From NCBI GenBank assembly GCA_037143795.1, contig JBAWXZ010000002.1, positions 1 through 64,000 on the forward strand: a DNA stretch of 64,000 nucleotides. Reading direction: 5' to 3'. The DNA comes from Firm-13 sp037143795. Lineage in GTDB: Bacteria > Bacillota > Clostridia > Saccharofermentanales > Saccharofermentanaceae. The translations under genes were made by a program, and so were the position numbers. Below, in pieces: positions 50,630-59,565 of this stretch; the first letter of the stretch is position 1, and the number at the start of each line of letters is the position of its first letter. The notes under the pieces are model-generated. The model was not told the DNA's origin. It searched no databases and saw only the letters and a list, made by a program, of their open reading frames with translations.

Positions 50630-51838
50630 TTGATAAAGGATTACTTTTTTTCTCTTTTGCAGCTATATGGGAACCCGATCCTCTTTGTTAGCCTCGCTGC
50701 CGAATATCTGGGCCTGCCATTTGTGCCCGGCGAAGCAATGATGTCATTTGTAGGATTTCTGGGACTGAAATCTTCCGGTCCTGCAGTCCTGTTTTCCATA
50801 CTATTTGCATCTGCAGGAACATTCACGGGATCCATGATTGCGTGGCTCATTGCCTATAGATACGGGGAAGCGGTTGTTCTGAAGATTGGCAGACCCATTC
50901 ATCTGACCAAAGAAAGACTGGATAAGGCGAGAGGGTCTTTTGACAGGCACCGGAGATTTATTATCGTGTTCAGCCGGTTTGTTCCCGGTGTCAGGCATGT
51001 CATCCCGTATATCAGCGGACTAAGTAAGATCAAAGCAGGGGAATACGCCCTGCTGAGTCTGGCAGGAGCTTTCCTGTGGTGCGGTTCCTTCATTGGTTTC
51101 GGTTCTCTTCTCGGCGATAAATGGCAGATAATAGTTAACCTGGCAAAAACGTATTCGTTAACCCTTTTGCTGCTGGTGATATTCATTTTAGTGACGGTAT
51201 TCTTTTTCGAAAACCATCAGAAAATTATTTTTTCCATCGCTTTGCCATTGCTTGTATTTATAAAAATCAGTGAGGATATTCTTAAAAAAGAACTAGCTGT
51301 TTTTGACAACGATATACAAGCGTTTCTGAGCCGGTTTTTGTCAGATAATATGACGGATTTTATGACGTTTCTGACATATCTGGGTTCAGGAGTTATAATG
51401 ATACTCATCGCGGCAATTGTTATAATTACTGTCCGGAAGAATGATAAGTATAAGCGCTACGGCTGGCTGATCGGGATAAACCTGCTTGGCGGATTGATCC
51501 TCAACGAGTTGTATACGATCATTTTTCACAGGGTACAGCCGAACATTCTGAATATTTCCGACTTCACAAATATAAGATTTCTGCATGGGCAGGCGATGAC
51601 AGCACTATGCTTCTACGGGCTTATAGCCTACATTCTGTGGGTAAATATAAAAAGCTGGAAGAGATATCTTCCTGTCTTTTTCCTCGCGGTATTGATCCTT
51701 TCCATTGGCATCAGCGTGATTTACCTCGGAGTAAATTATGCCAGTGACGTACTGGCCGGATTTTCGGCCGGGCTTGTCTGGCTCACAGTGTTCATCACAA
51801 TTGCCAACAGGATGCAAAAAAATACGGGGAAAGGATAA
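50630..51838 (+). CDS. DedA-family protein fused to a degenerate PAP2 domain
   Basis: A 402-residue membrane protein. The N-terminal 190 residues are DedA/VTT: GLPFVPGEAMMSF, SRFVPGVRHVIPYISG. The C-terminal 190 residues are a PAP2-type phosphatase: HRVQP, LHGQAMTA and YLGVNYASDVLAGFSAG. Active-site residues are replaced: PSGH becomes LHGQ, and the SRxxxxxH motif lacks its Arg and has Asn for His. DedA proteins move or flip lipids; PAP2 normally removes phosphate from undecaprenyl or phosphatidyl lipids. Here the second domain may bind but not cut. The start is taken as TTG at 50630, eight bases after GGAGG. Confidence 0.85.
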   Translation: MIKDYFFSLLQLYGNPILFVSLAAEYLGLPFVPGEAMMSFVGFLGLKSSGPAVLFSILFASAGTFTGSMIAWLIAYRYGEAVVLKIGRPIHLTKERLDKARGSFDRHRRFIIVFSRFVPGVRHVIPYISGLSKIKAGEYALLSLAGAFLWCGSFIGFGSLLGDKWQIIVNLAKTYSLTLLLLVIFILVTVFFFENHQKIIFSIALPLLVFIKISEDILKKELAVFDNDIQAFLSRFLSDNMTDFMTFLTYLGSGVIMILIAAIVIITVRKNDKYKRYGWLIGINLLGGLILNELYTIIFHRVQPNILNISDFTNIRFLHGQAMTALCFYGLIAYILWVNIKSWKRYLPVFFLAVLILSIGISVIYLGVNYASDVLAGFSAGLVWLTVFITIANRMQKNTGKG

Positions 51839-51865
51839 TGTTTTTCGAAGTAAGGGTTTTCCTCA

Positions 51866-51976
51866 GCGTCCGAAGGACGCCTCACAGGGAAGGGGGTGTG
51901 TGTTTTGAGTAGATTCCGCAGGATTGCAAGGCAATCCGAGGACCTGACCGAGCGAGAAACACACACTCCCTTCCCC
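51866..51976 (+). repeat. Structured intergenic element, copy B
   Basis: A small hairpin GCGTCC-GAA-GGACGC (51866-51880) is followed by a long stem, GGGAAGGGGGTGTGTGTTT (51887-51905) with AAACACACACTCCCTTCCC (51957-51975). The stem encloses GGATTGC-AAG-GCAATCC (51921-51937) and GAGGACCTGACCGAGCGAG. It has the same architecture as 4276-4376 with unrelated stem bases. It lies between two convergent genes and may double as a terminator. Confidence 0.7.
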
Positions 51977-52009
51977 GATTTGACCGAGTGAGAAAGCTAT
52001 AGGATCTAT

Positions 52010-52810
52010 TTACGACAATACCTCGCCTCTGACAGATAGGGTTACCACCTGCCAGGGGATCATTTTGCCGCAGTTCTTCAGCGCTTCTATTGCTGCATTT
52101 GCCAGACCGCCGCAGCAGGGTACTTCCATGCGGACAACGGTGACGCTTGCGATGTTATTGTTCTTAAGAATCGCTGTCAGCTTCTCGGCATAGTTGCCTT
52201 CATCGAGCTTCGGGCACCCTATCATTGTGATTTTGCCTTTCATGAAGCGGTTGTGGAAGTCACCGCTTGCGAAGGCAGCGCAGTCGGCTGCTATCAGCAG
52301 GTGCGCCCCGTCAAAGTATGGAGCGTTGACAGGAAGCAGCTTGATCTGGACGGGCCACTGCATCAGTTCAGACGCGCCGGCCGTGAAGTCATCTGTATGG
52401 GGCGCGGGTGCCTGTATAGGTGCGGGGTTCGCCGCTTTAAGGAAAGCGGCCCTTGAACCGGGGCATCCGCCGGGATGGCCCTCGTGACGGGCGCCGTGGT
52501 GTTCGCCGTGGTGTTCGTCGTGGTGTTCGTGATGATGCTCGTCATGGTGATGATCTTCATGACGGGCGGCTTTTTCCTTCAGATGCTGATCAACTGCTGC
52601 CTGGTCGTATTCATCCGTGTCGCGCTCTTTAAAAGTAATTGCGCCGGTAGGGCAGACGGGAAGGCAGTTGCCGAGACCGTCGCAGTAATCGTCGCGCAGA
52701 AGGTGCGCCTTGCCGTCCGCCATTCCGATGGCGCCTTCATGACAGGCCTGGGCGCAGAGGCCGCAGCCGTTACAAAGTTCTTCGTCTATTTTTATGATAT
52801 TGCGTTTCAT
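52010..52810 (-). CDS. 4Fe-4S ferredoxin with a histidine-rich central segment
   Basis: A 266-residue protein. Two 4Fe-4S motifs occupy the first 60 residues (CNGCGLCAQAC and CDGLGNCLPVC). Residues about 85-115 are dominated by His, Glu and Asp, a likely metal-binding stretch. The C-terminal 130 residues contain DCAAFASGDFHNRF, GCPKLDEG and PCCGG, a fold found in ferredoxins encoded with Crp/Fnr regulators and hybrid-cluster genes. It diverges from a Crp/Fnr regulator, which probably controls it. The physiological role is not known. Confidence 0.85.
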   Translation of the reverse strand: MKRNIIKIDEELCNGCGLCAQACHEGAIGMADGKAHLLRDDYCDGLGNCLPVCPTGAITFKERDTDEYDQAAVDQHLKEKAARHEDHHHDEHHHEHHDEHHGEHHGARHEGHPGGCPGSRAAFLKAANPAPIQAPAPHTDDFTAGASELMQWPVQIKLLPVNAPYFDGAHLLIAADCAAFASGDFHNRFMKGKITMIGCPKLDEGNYAEKLTAILKNNNIASVTVVRMEVPCCGGLANAAIEALKNCGKMIPWQVVTLSVRGEVLS

Positions 52811-52915
52811 ATATTTTTAACTCCTTGTTGTTTTGCTTGTGCTCTTGCTCTTATGTGATAAGAATAGTACATTGGAATAAGTTAATCCGTTGTTTTTACA
52901 ACAGAAGGAGCCGGT

Positions 52916-53593
52916 ATGAAAAATGACATGAGTATGGAGGTTCTGCAGACTTCGCCGCTCTGGAGCGATATACTTCCGGAGGACAGAAAACAGCTCCTCG
53001 GCTGCCTCGGTGCCTCCCGTGCCGAATACGGGAAAAAGAGCACCATATGGTCGAGCGGTGACATGGTCCCGCGTATGGGAATGGTGCTTTCCGGAGAAAT
53101 CAAAATTCTCATGGAGGATCTGGAGGGCCGGCAGAATGTTCTTGCCAACATAACCCCGCCGGATCTTTTCGGGGAAGTTTTCGCATTGGCCGGCGCCCAA
53201 AGTCCTGTGACGGTATATACGGAAACGGGAGCTGAGGTGCTTTTCCTGGATGTACAGAAGGTGACCAATATCTGTCGTGACTCGTGCAGCTTCCACAGGC
53301 AGTTTGTCTGGAATCTTCTTGCGCTCGTTGCCCGCAAAAATGTCACGCTGAACCAGAAAATACAGTGTGTCGGACAGCGGACTACCAAAGAAAAAATCTC
53401 CGCTTTTCTTTCCATGTACCAGAGCCGGGAGGGAAAGAATCCATTTACGGTTCCTTTTAACAGAGCCGAGATGGCTGACTACCTCTGCGTAGACAGAAGC
53501 GCTCTTTCACAGGTACTTGCACAGATGCAGGAAGAGGGGCTGATTGAATATCATAAAAATGAATTCAGGCTGACTCACCTTGCCATGACGTAG
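52916..53593 (+). CDS. Crp/Fnr-family transcription regulator
   Basis: A 225-residue protein with an N-terminal cyclic-nucleotide-fold domain (GMVLSGEIKIL, PPDLFGEVFALAG) and a C-terminal helix-turn-helix (FNRAEMADYLCVDRSALSQVLAQMQEEG). There is no N-terminal Fnr cysteine cluster, so it is not a classical oxygen-sensing Fnr. In the 105-bp divergent gap GTTGT-TTTT-ACAAC (52889-52902) is a possible operator. It is likely to control the neighbouring ferredoxin gene in response to redox or nitrosative stress, by analogy with such pairs. Confidence 0.9.
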   Translation: MKNDMSMEVLQTSPLWSDILPEDRKQLLGCLGASRAEYGKKSTIWSSGDMVPRMGMVLSGEIKILMEDLEGRQNVLANITPPDLFGEVFALAGAQSPVTVYTETGAEVLFLDVQKVTNICRDSCSFHRQFVWNLLALVARKNVTLNQKIQCVGQRTTKEKISAFLSMYQSREGKNPFTVPFNRAEMADYLCVDRSALSQVLAQMQEEGLIEYHKNEFRLTHLAMT

Positions 53594-53883
53594 GAAAAGC
53601 GCTCGCCGGAGCCGGAGAATCGTCTTTTTTACAGCCCTGTTGTTTCTGTTTTAAATATAGATGGATTTTGGGTTCTTTTCCACTTGACCACAGTACCGTA
53701 ACGCAGTATTATGATGAACAGTCGGGGTTGATGTCTCAAATTGGTGGGATTTTCTGCCCTGTTTGTGTTTTTGGCAGGCGCAAATGCAATATTGTGCCGG
53801 GTTTCCTGCACAGATGCTGATTAACTGGAGTGAATTTGGACCACAGGGGCGTTGAAACGCACACGAAAGGTAGGGCTATATTT

Positions 53884-54729
53884 ATGAATATGAAAAGAGT
53901 TGTGAGTTTGGTTCTTTGTTTTATGATGGCAGCCGGCGTTCTTGCAGCAGGAACAGCCTGCTCAAAGAGTACAACGACAACCAAGGCTAAAGTGCTGCGT
54001 GTCGGTATGGAGTGCGCATATGCTCCTTTTAACTGGACGCAGAGCGATGATTCCAACGGCGCCGTCAAAATTGCCGACAGTGATAACTATGCCAATGGTT
54101 ATGATGTACAGATGGCTAAAAAAATAGCTGATTCTCTGGGATATGACGTTACCATTGTGAAAACGGAATGGGACGGCTTAATCCCTGCCCTCCAGAGCGG
54201 TAAAATTGATATTATCGTAGCTGGAATGTCCATTACAGCGGACCGGGCTCAGGCAGTGGATTTCTCGGATGTATATTATAATGCCGACATCGTGGTTCTG
54301 ACGATGAAGACCAGTAAATATGCGTCAGCTACCTCCCTTGCAGATCTTGCCGGTGCGAAGATGTCTTCCCAGTTGAGCACAGTCTGGTACACACTTCTTG
54401 ATCAGGCTAAGGGTGCCGAGATTCTTCCTGCTATGACAGATGTTCCGACACTTCTTGTCGCTCTTACAGCAGGAAAGATCGATGCATATACAACGGACCG
54501 TCCGACAGCCATGGCAGCATCTGCAGCCAACCCTGATGTAACGATCGTGAATTTTGCGGAGGGCAAAGGCTTTGTCGTGAGTACGGAAGACACAAATATG
54601 GGCTGTGCCGTTAAGAAGGGGAATGCCGATCTTCTGAAAGGCGTTAATGCGGCACTTGCCAAGATTTCCAACAGTGACAGGGAAACCATCATGAAGAATG
54701 CTGTTACCCAGCAGCCGCTTGCAAACTAA
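53884..54729 (+). CDS. Amino-acid ABC importer solute-binding lipoprotein
   Basis: A 281-residue family-3 binding protein (lipobox AGTAC, C26). LRVGMECAYAPFNWTQ, then GYDVQMAKKIADSLGYDV and GKIDIIVAGMSITADRAQAVDFS are family marks of polar amino-acid binding. It feeds the permease and ATPase encoded downstream. A terminator separates it from them, which would give more binding protein than membrane parts. The start at 53884 follows AGGG; the frame from 53830 adds an unlikely leader. Confidence 0.93.
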   Translation: MNMKRVVSLVLCFMMAAGVLAAGTACSKSTTTTKAKVLRVGMECAYAPFNWTQSDDSNGAVKIADSDNYANGYDVQMAKKIADSLGYDVTIVKTEWDGLIPALQSGKIDIIVAGMSITADRAQAVDFSDVYYNADIVVLTMKTSKYASATSLADLAGAKMSSQLSTVWYTLLDQAKGAEILPAMTDVPTLLVALTAGKIDAYTTDRPTAMAASAANPDVTIVNFAEGKGFVVSTEDTNMGCAVKKGNADLLKGVNAALAKISNSDRETIMKNAVTQQPLAN

Positions 54730-54753
54730 GGTTTTCAGATTGTGTAATGATAT

Positions 54754-54796
54754 CCGGCAGGTTTCTCCGATTATTCGGATATGCCTGCCGGTTTTT
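54754..54796 (+). terminator. Terminator after the binding-protein gene
   Basis: CCGGCAGG (54754-54761) pairs with CCTGCCGG (54784-54791); an inner stem TCCGA-TTAT-TCGGA lies in the loop. Five T follow. Confidence 0.9.
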
Positions 54797-54956
54797 CTAT
54801 GAAAAATAAGATATTCCAATTTTTTCGGGAAAACAATTCACATTTTGTCCGTCACGTATCATAATAGAAACTCGCAGGGATATCTATTACGGCTGCTCAC
54901 TGTGCAGACCGTACATACACAAGGATTTCGGACATCACGGATGAGGGGTAAAGAGG

Positions 54957-55811
54957 ATGAATATTCCGGTCATACTGGCAGCCAATAGTAAAAATTTCTG
55001 GGAAATGGTAGTTTACCTGGTACAGGTGGGCGGCAAAGATTTTCTTCAGGGTGCAGGAAATACAATTCTTCTTGCAGTCGTTGGAACAGCAATAGGTTGC
55101 CTCATTGGATTCCTGGTCGGAATTGTCCAGACAATTCCCATCCAGCCACAGGATCCTCTTATTAAGAAGATCCTGCTTAAAATCGTACGAATCTTCATGT
55201 CTGTTTATATTGAAGTGTTCCGAGGCACACCAATGATTATTCAGGCTGTTGTCATATACTACGGTTCGCTGGCTGCGTTCGGTATTGATATGAAGGCCAT
55301 GCTTGCCGGGTTTGTGATTATATCCATCAATACGGGCGCCTATATGTCCGAATCTGTGCGGGGTGGTATCGACTCAATTGATATCGGACAGACAGAAGCA
55401 GCTAAAGCGATAGGCATGACACACTTTCAGACCATGTTTTCGATAGTATTCCCGCAGGCTCTGAGGAACATTCTTCCACAGATCGGCAATAACCTGATTA
55501 TTAACATAAAGGACTCATCCGTTCTGATGATTATTTCTGTTACGGAACTTTTCTATACGACAAGGACTTTGGCAGGTACATACTATGTAACATACGAGCC
55601 GTATCTGATTACATGTGTAATATACTTAGCAATGACTTTCACCTGCTCCCGGCTCCTGCGCTGGTATGAGAAAAAGATCGACGGCCCGGACAGCTATAAT
55701 CTGGCAAGTACCGATGCAACGGGCGCGGCCGCTCAGAAAAAGAGGCCTACAGGCGTTACCATGCAGATGATTAATCGTAAATACAATGAACAAAGGAGCG
55801 CAATGCGATGA
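54957..55811 (+). CDS. Amino-acid ABC importer permease (HisM/GlnP type)
   Basis: A 284-residue permease with about five TM helices. The EAA loop region ESVRGGIDSIDIGQTEAAKAIGMTHFQTMFSIVFPQA is typical of polar amino-acid transporters. A C-terminal cytoplasmic tail of about 45 residues is longer than usual. AGAGG lies right at the ATG with AGGGG further upstream. It overlaps the ATPase gene by 4 bp. Confidence 0.94.
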   Translation: MNIPVILAANSKNFWEMVVYLVQVGGKDFLQGAGNTILLAVVGTAIGCLIGFLVGIVQTIPIQPQDPLIKKILLKIVRIFMSVYIEVFRGTPMIIQAVVIYYGSLAAFGIDMKAMLAGFVIISINTGAYMSESVRGGIDSIDIGQTEAAKAIGMTHFQTMFSIVFPQALRNILPQIGNNLIINIKDSSVLMIISVTELFYTTRTLAGTYYVTYEPYLITCVIYLAMTFTCSRLLRWYEKKIDGPDSYNLASTDATGAAAQKKRPTGVTMQMINRKYNEQRSAMR

Positions 55812-56572
55812 GGAACGACAATAGGGCTCCCGTCATCGAAGTCAGGCACCTTGTCAAGAATTTCGGCAAAGTGGAAGTACTGAAGGATATTGACTTCAAG
55901 ACCTATCCAGGCGATGTGATCTGTGTAATCGGTTCATCCGGTTCCGGGAAATCCACGCTTCTGCGGTGTATTAACCTGCTTGAGGTGCCGACAGGAGGAC
56001 AGATTTTGTTCAACGGCGCTAACATTATGGACAGACATGCGAAAGTCACGGACTACCGGGCCAAAGTCGGCATGGTGTTCCAGCAGTTCAACCTTTTCAA
56101 TAATATGACCGTCCTTCAGAACTGTATGACCGGTCAGATGAAGGTCCTGAAGCGAAGTAAAGAGGAAGCCGAAAAGACTGCGATGAAATACTTGGCGCAG
56201 GTCGGGATGGATCCGTATATCAATGCAAAACCGCACCAGATTTCCGGAGGTCAGAAACAGCGTGTCGCTATTGCACGTGCGCTTGCGATGGAGCCGGAGG
56301 TGCTTCTGTTCGATGAGCCGACGAGTGCCCTTGATCCGGAGATGGTCGGAGAAGTCCTTGAGGTCATGCGCGAACTGGTTCAGAACGGGCTCACTATGAT
56401 TATTGTGACGCATGAGATGGCTTTTGCGCGCGATGTGTCAACGCGGGTCGTATTTATGGACAAAGGCGTAATTGCCGAGGAAGACACACCGGAGGTCATT
56501 TTCAACAATCCGACAAGTCCGCGTACAAAAGAATTCCTCGCACGGTTTATGCACGATCAGATTCAGGATTAG
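55808..56572 (+). CDS. Amino-acid ABC importer ATPase (GlnQ/HisP type)
   Basis: A 254-residue ATPase with Walker A GSSGSGKST, Q-loop VFQQFNLF, signature SGGQKQRVAIARALAMEPEVLLFDEPTSALDPEMV and switch THEM. These are the hallmarks of polar amino-acid importers. It completes the binding-protein/permease/ATPase set. The substrate is probably glutamine, cystine or another polar amino acid; the sequence does not decide. Confidence 0.95.
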   Translation: MRNDNRAPVIEVRHLVKNFGKVEVLKDIDFKTYPGDVICVIGSSGSGKSTLLRCINLLEVPTGGQILFNGANIMDRHAKVTDYRAKVGMVFQQFNLFNNMTVLQNCMTGQMKVLKRSKEEAEKTAMKYLAQVGMDPYINAKPHQISGGQKQRVAIARALAMEPEVLLFDEPTSALDPEMVGEVLEVMRELVQNGLTMIIVTHEMAFARDVSTRVVFMDKGVIAEEDTPEVIFNNPTSPRTKEFLARFMHDQIQD

Positions 56573-56631
56573 ATAAGAGGTTTGGAATGGTTTGAAGACC
56601 ACGATCAAGTCAGGGAATCATGGCACTGCCT

Positions 56632-56928
56632 TTACCCGATCATCCCAAAAATCATGCCCGACAGATAAGGAATCAGCCAGATGATCCGGACGAAGAGGCT
56701 GAGTTTATGAAAGCTTTTGCGCTCTGATTCACGATTTCTGACAAGGACGGCGGTTCCCATAAGGGTGGTTCCGGTTGTATCAAAAATAATGCCGGTCCAG
56801 AACAAAAGCAGGTGCCATTTTTTTAGCTGGCCCTGCATTTTTTCGCTCCAGACACCTGTCGTATAAAAAACCAGGGCAAGTGTTATTGTTACGATTGCTG
56901 CAATTAGAAGAGGCAGGTTCTGTGTCAT
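56632..56928 (-). CDS. HsmA/TIGR03987-type small membrane protein
   Basis: A 98-residue protein with three hydrophobic segments and the conserved FYTTGVWSEKMQGQLKKWHL and FDTTGTTLM motifs of the TIGR03987/HsmA family. The start at 56928 follows GGGAG. The function is not established. Single gene, convergent with the ATPase. Confidence 0.75.
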   Translation of the reverse strand: MTQNLPLLIAAIVTITLALVFYTTGVWSEKMQGQLKKWHLLLFWTGIIFDTTGTTLMGTAVLVRNRESERKSFHKLSLFVRIIWLIPYLSGMIFGMIG

Positions 56929-57115
56929 ATTATTGGCTCCCTTTGTCAGATGTCTTTTCACAATATCATGTTACCGTAAATACTGCTGTAATAATTGCCG
57001 TGAAACCGCCGTAAAAATGAAACCAGTCTGTAACTTGCCACTTTCTTTAATGAAGCATACAATCTAAACAGTATATCCTTTTGTGAGGCAACCTGAAAAA
57101 TTGGAGGGCGTGGGG

Positions 57116-58687
57116 ATGAAGTTCATTGACCGGCTGAAGAATTCTCTGAAACCAACAGAGAACACTTCTACTGCGGCTGTTTCCGCTGCGCCGGAACTCC
57201 GCAGGGATTCTACGGAGGACCTCTGGATCTCTTTGTGTGATAATCCGAACCTGGAAGATAAGATACCTCTTCTGATCGACATATGCAGGACCAAGGGCGG
57301 CCCAGCGGCCGTATATGCAGCTCTCGAGGAACTGTCATATATTGAGGGCAGCTGGCTTCCGCAGGTCTACCTCGGGCGCATGGCGCTCGAACAGAATGAC
57401 TTTATACTGGCATGCCATTGGTATCAGGGAATTCTTACATCGCAGACACCCGAAAATTATGCGCTTTATATGATTTCGGCAGATCTCGGCAGGTGCGGTT
57501 TTGCGCCGCAGATGCCCGGACTTCTTTCGCCCGTATATGATGTCAAAAAGCATGACATTCACATCGGGCTCAATCTTCTGCAGTCCTACCAGGAGATGCA
57601 TGATCCTGTATCGGGGTTTGCGCTTCTCGAACAGATCCGCGCGTTTGACAATCCCGGGATACATGATTATCTGGAAGGTTTTGCGGATACCTTTACACGG
57701 CAGACCAGGGAGAACATGCAGCCGCTTTTAGAGACTGCCGAACCGGACGATTTTTCAAAAATATCTCCGGAATCAGCGGCAGCTGCTTTAGATCCGGCTC
57801 ATCTGCCCAGGGCGATTCAGGTTGATGTGCCGATCTGGGGACGTGATCTGGACGGGATCGACAATCTTCTTCCCGTGACGGCCGGCAAAAAACGCGTCGG
57901 TATATTTATGTATGCCGACACCTCCGCTGAGGGAACCCCGATTCCGCATCAGGATGACGCGGTTCATCCGTCCGATTTAGCCGTCAGCCTGCCGCTTTTC
58001 ATTGGGGAGAGGCTGCTTTTCACAACACATTATGCGCCGATAGCACTATATCCGGTCTCCCGCGAAAACGGACCGCAGACAGAGAGCCTTGAGCCGGATG
58101 TACAGAGTCTTTTTGCGCTTTGTACCAAAGAGGCACTTGACTTCATTATTACCGGAACCGTTTATCATGATGGAAATGTATACAGGGTCCGTTCCTGGAT
58201 CCTTGATAAAGCCAAGCAGAGTGCAAGGATTGTTGCAAAGGATCTGCCTGTCGGGTCTTTTGGCGAGCCGTTCAACAACATGATCAGCGACATTATGCTC
58301 CTGTTTTTTGACAAGCGGTATGTAAAGCCGGCGGGTCGGACGGAATTCCCGTATGAGGTTCCTTCGCCGGAACTTGTGCCGGTGCAGCTGCAGGCACTAA
58401 GCTATCTTCTATACCAGTATCTTGTCCGTAAGGATATCTGTGAAGCCGCCATCCTTCCGGATGACAAGAAGATGCTCGATGCATACGCGTGCCTGGCCGG
58501 GACCGAAACCAGAAACCAGCTGTACCTGATGATGCTTCTTTCGGGCATGAAAAGTGTCCGCAGGACGGGATCAAATGTGTACCAGTACTATCGTCAGCTC
58601 CTGTACGAGAACGCCGACAAGAGCCGGTACAGCCCGTGCGTCAAAGCAACAATGCTTGAGTTGAATGCGCTGCTGCAGGATCAGTGA
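57116..58687 (+). CDS. Hypothetical protein of 523 residues with TPR-like helical N terminus
   Basis: I do not recognise a family. Residues about 40-190 contain repeated helical pairs (AAVYAALEEL, NDFILACHWYQGIL, GFALLEQIRAF) reminiscent of TPR-like bookkeeping. The middle (about 240-430) is an alpha/beta region with RVGIFMYADTSA and a conserved-looking LDFIITGTVYHDGNVYRVRSWILDK strand pattern similar in layout to sensory or adaptor beta domains; the C-terminal third is helical. There is no signal peptide or TM. GGAGGGCGTGGGG precedes the ATG. It overlaps the convergent aguB gene by 7 bp. Its neighbours do not explain it. Confidence 0.7.
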   Translation: MKFIDRLKNSLKPTENTSTAAVSAAPELRRDSTEDLWISLCDNPNLEDKIPLLIDICRTKGGPAAVYAALEELSYIEGSWLPQVYLGRMALEQNDFILACHWYQGILTSQTPENYALYMISADLGRCGFAPQMPGLLSPVYDVKKHDIHIGLNLLQSYQEMHDPVSGFALLEQIRAFDNPGIHDYLEGFADTFTRQTRENMQPLLETAEPDDFSKISPESAAAALDPAHLPRAIQVDVPIWGRDLDGIDNLLPVTAGKKRVGIFMYADTSAEGTPIPHQDDAVHPSDLAVSLPLFIGERLLFTTHYAPIALYPVSRENGPQTESLEPDVQSLFALCTKEALDFIITGTVYHDGNVYRVRSWILDKAKQSARIVAKDLPVGSFGEPFNNMISDIMLLFFDKRYVKPAGRTEFPYEVPSPELVPVQLQALSYLLYQYLVRKDICEAAILPDDKKMLDAYACLAGTETRNQLYLMMLLSGMKSVRRTGSNVYQYYRQLLYENADKSRYSPCVKATMLELNALLQDQ

Positions 58688-59565
58688 TCGGTCAGCTGTG
58701 TATGCCCGTCCATCGTAAGAAGCGGGCCGTACAGATCCGGACGCCTGTCACGGAAAACTCCCCAGCTTCTTCTGGCCAGTGCGATGGCATCAAGATCGAA
58801 AGTCGCGATGCAGGTGGTTATTTCCTCTTCGTCGAGGCTCTTTACGATCTGCCCCTGCTCATCTGCAATAAAGGAAGAACCATAGAAACGAATAAAGGAC
58901 TCATCTTCGTGCTCTGTGCCGACACGGTTCGAGGCAATGACAGGTGTCAGATTTGCTGCCGCGTGCCCCTGCATTGTGATCTGCCAGTGCGCCCGTGAAT
59001 TGACTTCCGGTTCCAGCGGCTCCGAGCCGATAGCTGTCGGGAAGAAAAGAAGCTCCGCACCCATCAGCGCAAGGCACCGGGCTGTCTCGGGGAACCACTG
59101 ATCCCAGCAGATGCCGCAGCCGATTCTTCCGTATGCCGTGTCCCAGACTTTGAACCCGGTGTCACCCGGATTGAAGTAAAATTTCTCCTGGTATCCGGCG
59201 CCATCCGGGATGTGCGATTTGCGGTATACACCAAGGACTTCTCCGTCCGCATCGATTACAGCAAGGGAATTATAGAAGGCGTTGTTGTCCCGTTCGAAGA
59301 AGCTGATCGGAAGAACCAGCTTGTTTTCGCGTGCAATGGTGCGGAAATGCGCTATTGCAGGATTCGCCTCCAGGCTCCGCGCCAGGGAAAAATGCTTTTC
59401 CAGGGGCTTCTGGCAAAAATACGGTGTCTCGAAAAGTTCCTGCAGAAGAATGATCTGCGCGCCTTTTGCGGCGGCGGAAAGGACAAGCGCAGTGGCTCTT
59501 TCAATATTGCCGGCCGTATCGGATGTACAGGCCATCTGGGTTGCTGCGACGGTTACGTTTCTCAT
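58681..59565 (-). CDS. aguB: N-carbamoylputrescine amidase AguB
   Basis: A 294-residue nitrilase-superfamily enzyme with the Glu-Lys-Cys triad E43 (LQELFETPYF), K116 (YRKSHIPDG) and C153 (GICWDQWFPE). It hydrolyses N-carbamoylputrescine to putrescine, carbon dioxide and ammonia. It overlaps aguA by 4 bp (ATGA), so the two are made together and complete the agmatine route to putrescine. No carbamate kinase or putrescine transcarbamylase gene is present, so this is biosynthesis and not ATP generation. Confidence 0.95.
   Translation of the reverse strand: MRNVTVAATQMACTSDTAGNIERATALVLSAAAKGAQIILLQELFETPYFCQKPLEKHFSLARSLEANPAIAHFRTIARENKLVLPISFFERDNNAFYNSLAVIDADGEVLGVYRKSHIPDGAGYQEKFYFNPGDTGFKVWDTAYGRIGCGICWDQWFPETARCLALMGAELLFFPTAIGSEPLEPEVNSRAHWQITMQGHAAANLTPVIASNRVGTEHEDESFIRFYGSSFIADEQGQIVKSLDEEEITTCIATFDLDAIALARRSWGVFRDRRPDLYGPLLTMDGHTQLTDH

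Noticed and set aside
53594..53883. Promoter of the amino-acid binding-protein gene at TTGACC (53694)
   Set aside because: No -10 box lies at a proper distance from it; the real promoter could not be fixed.
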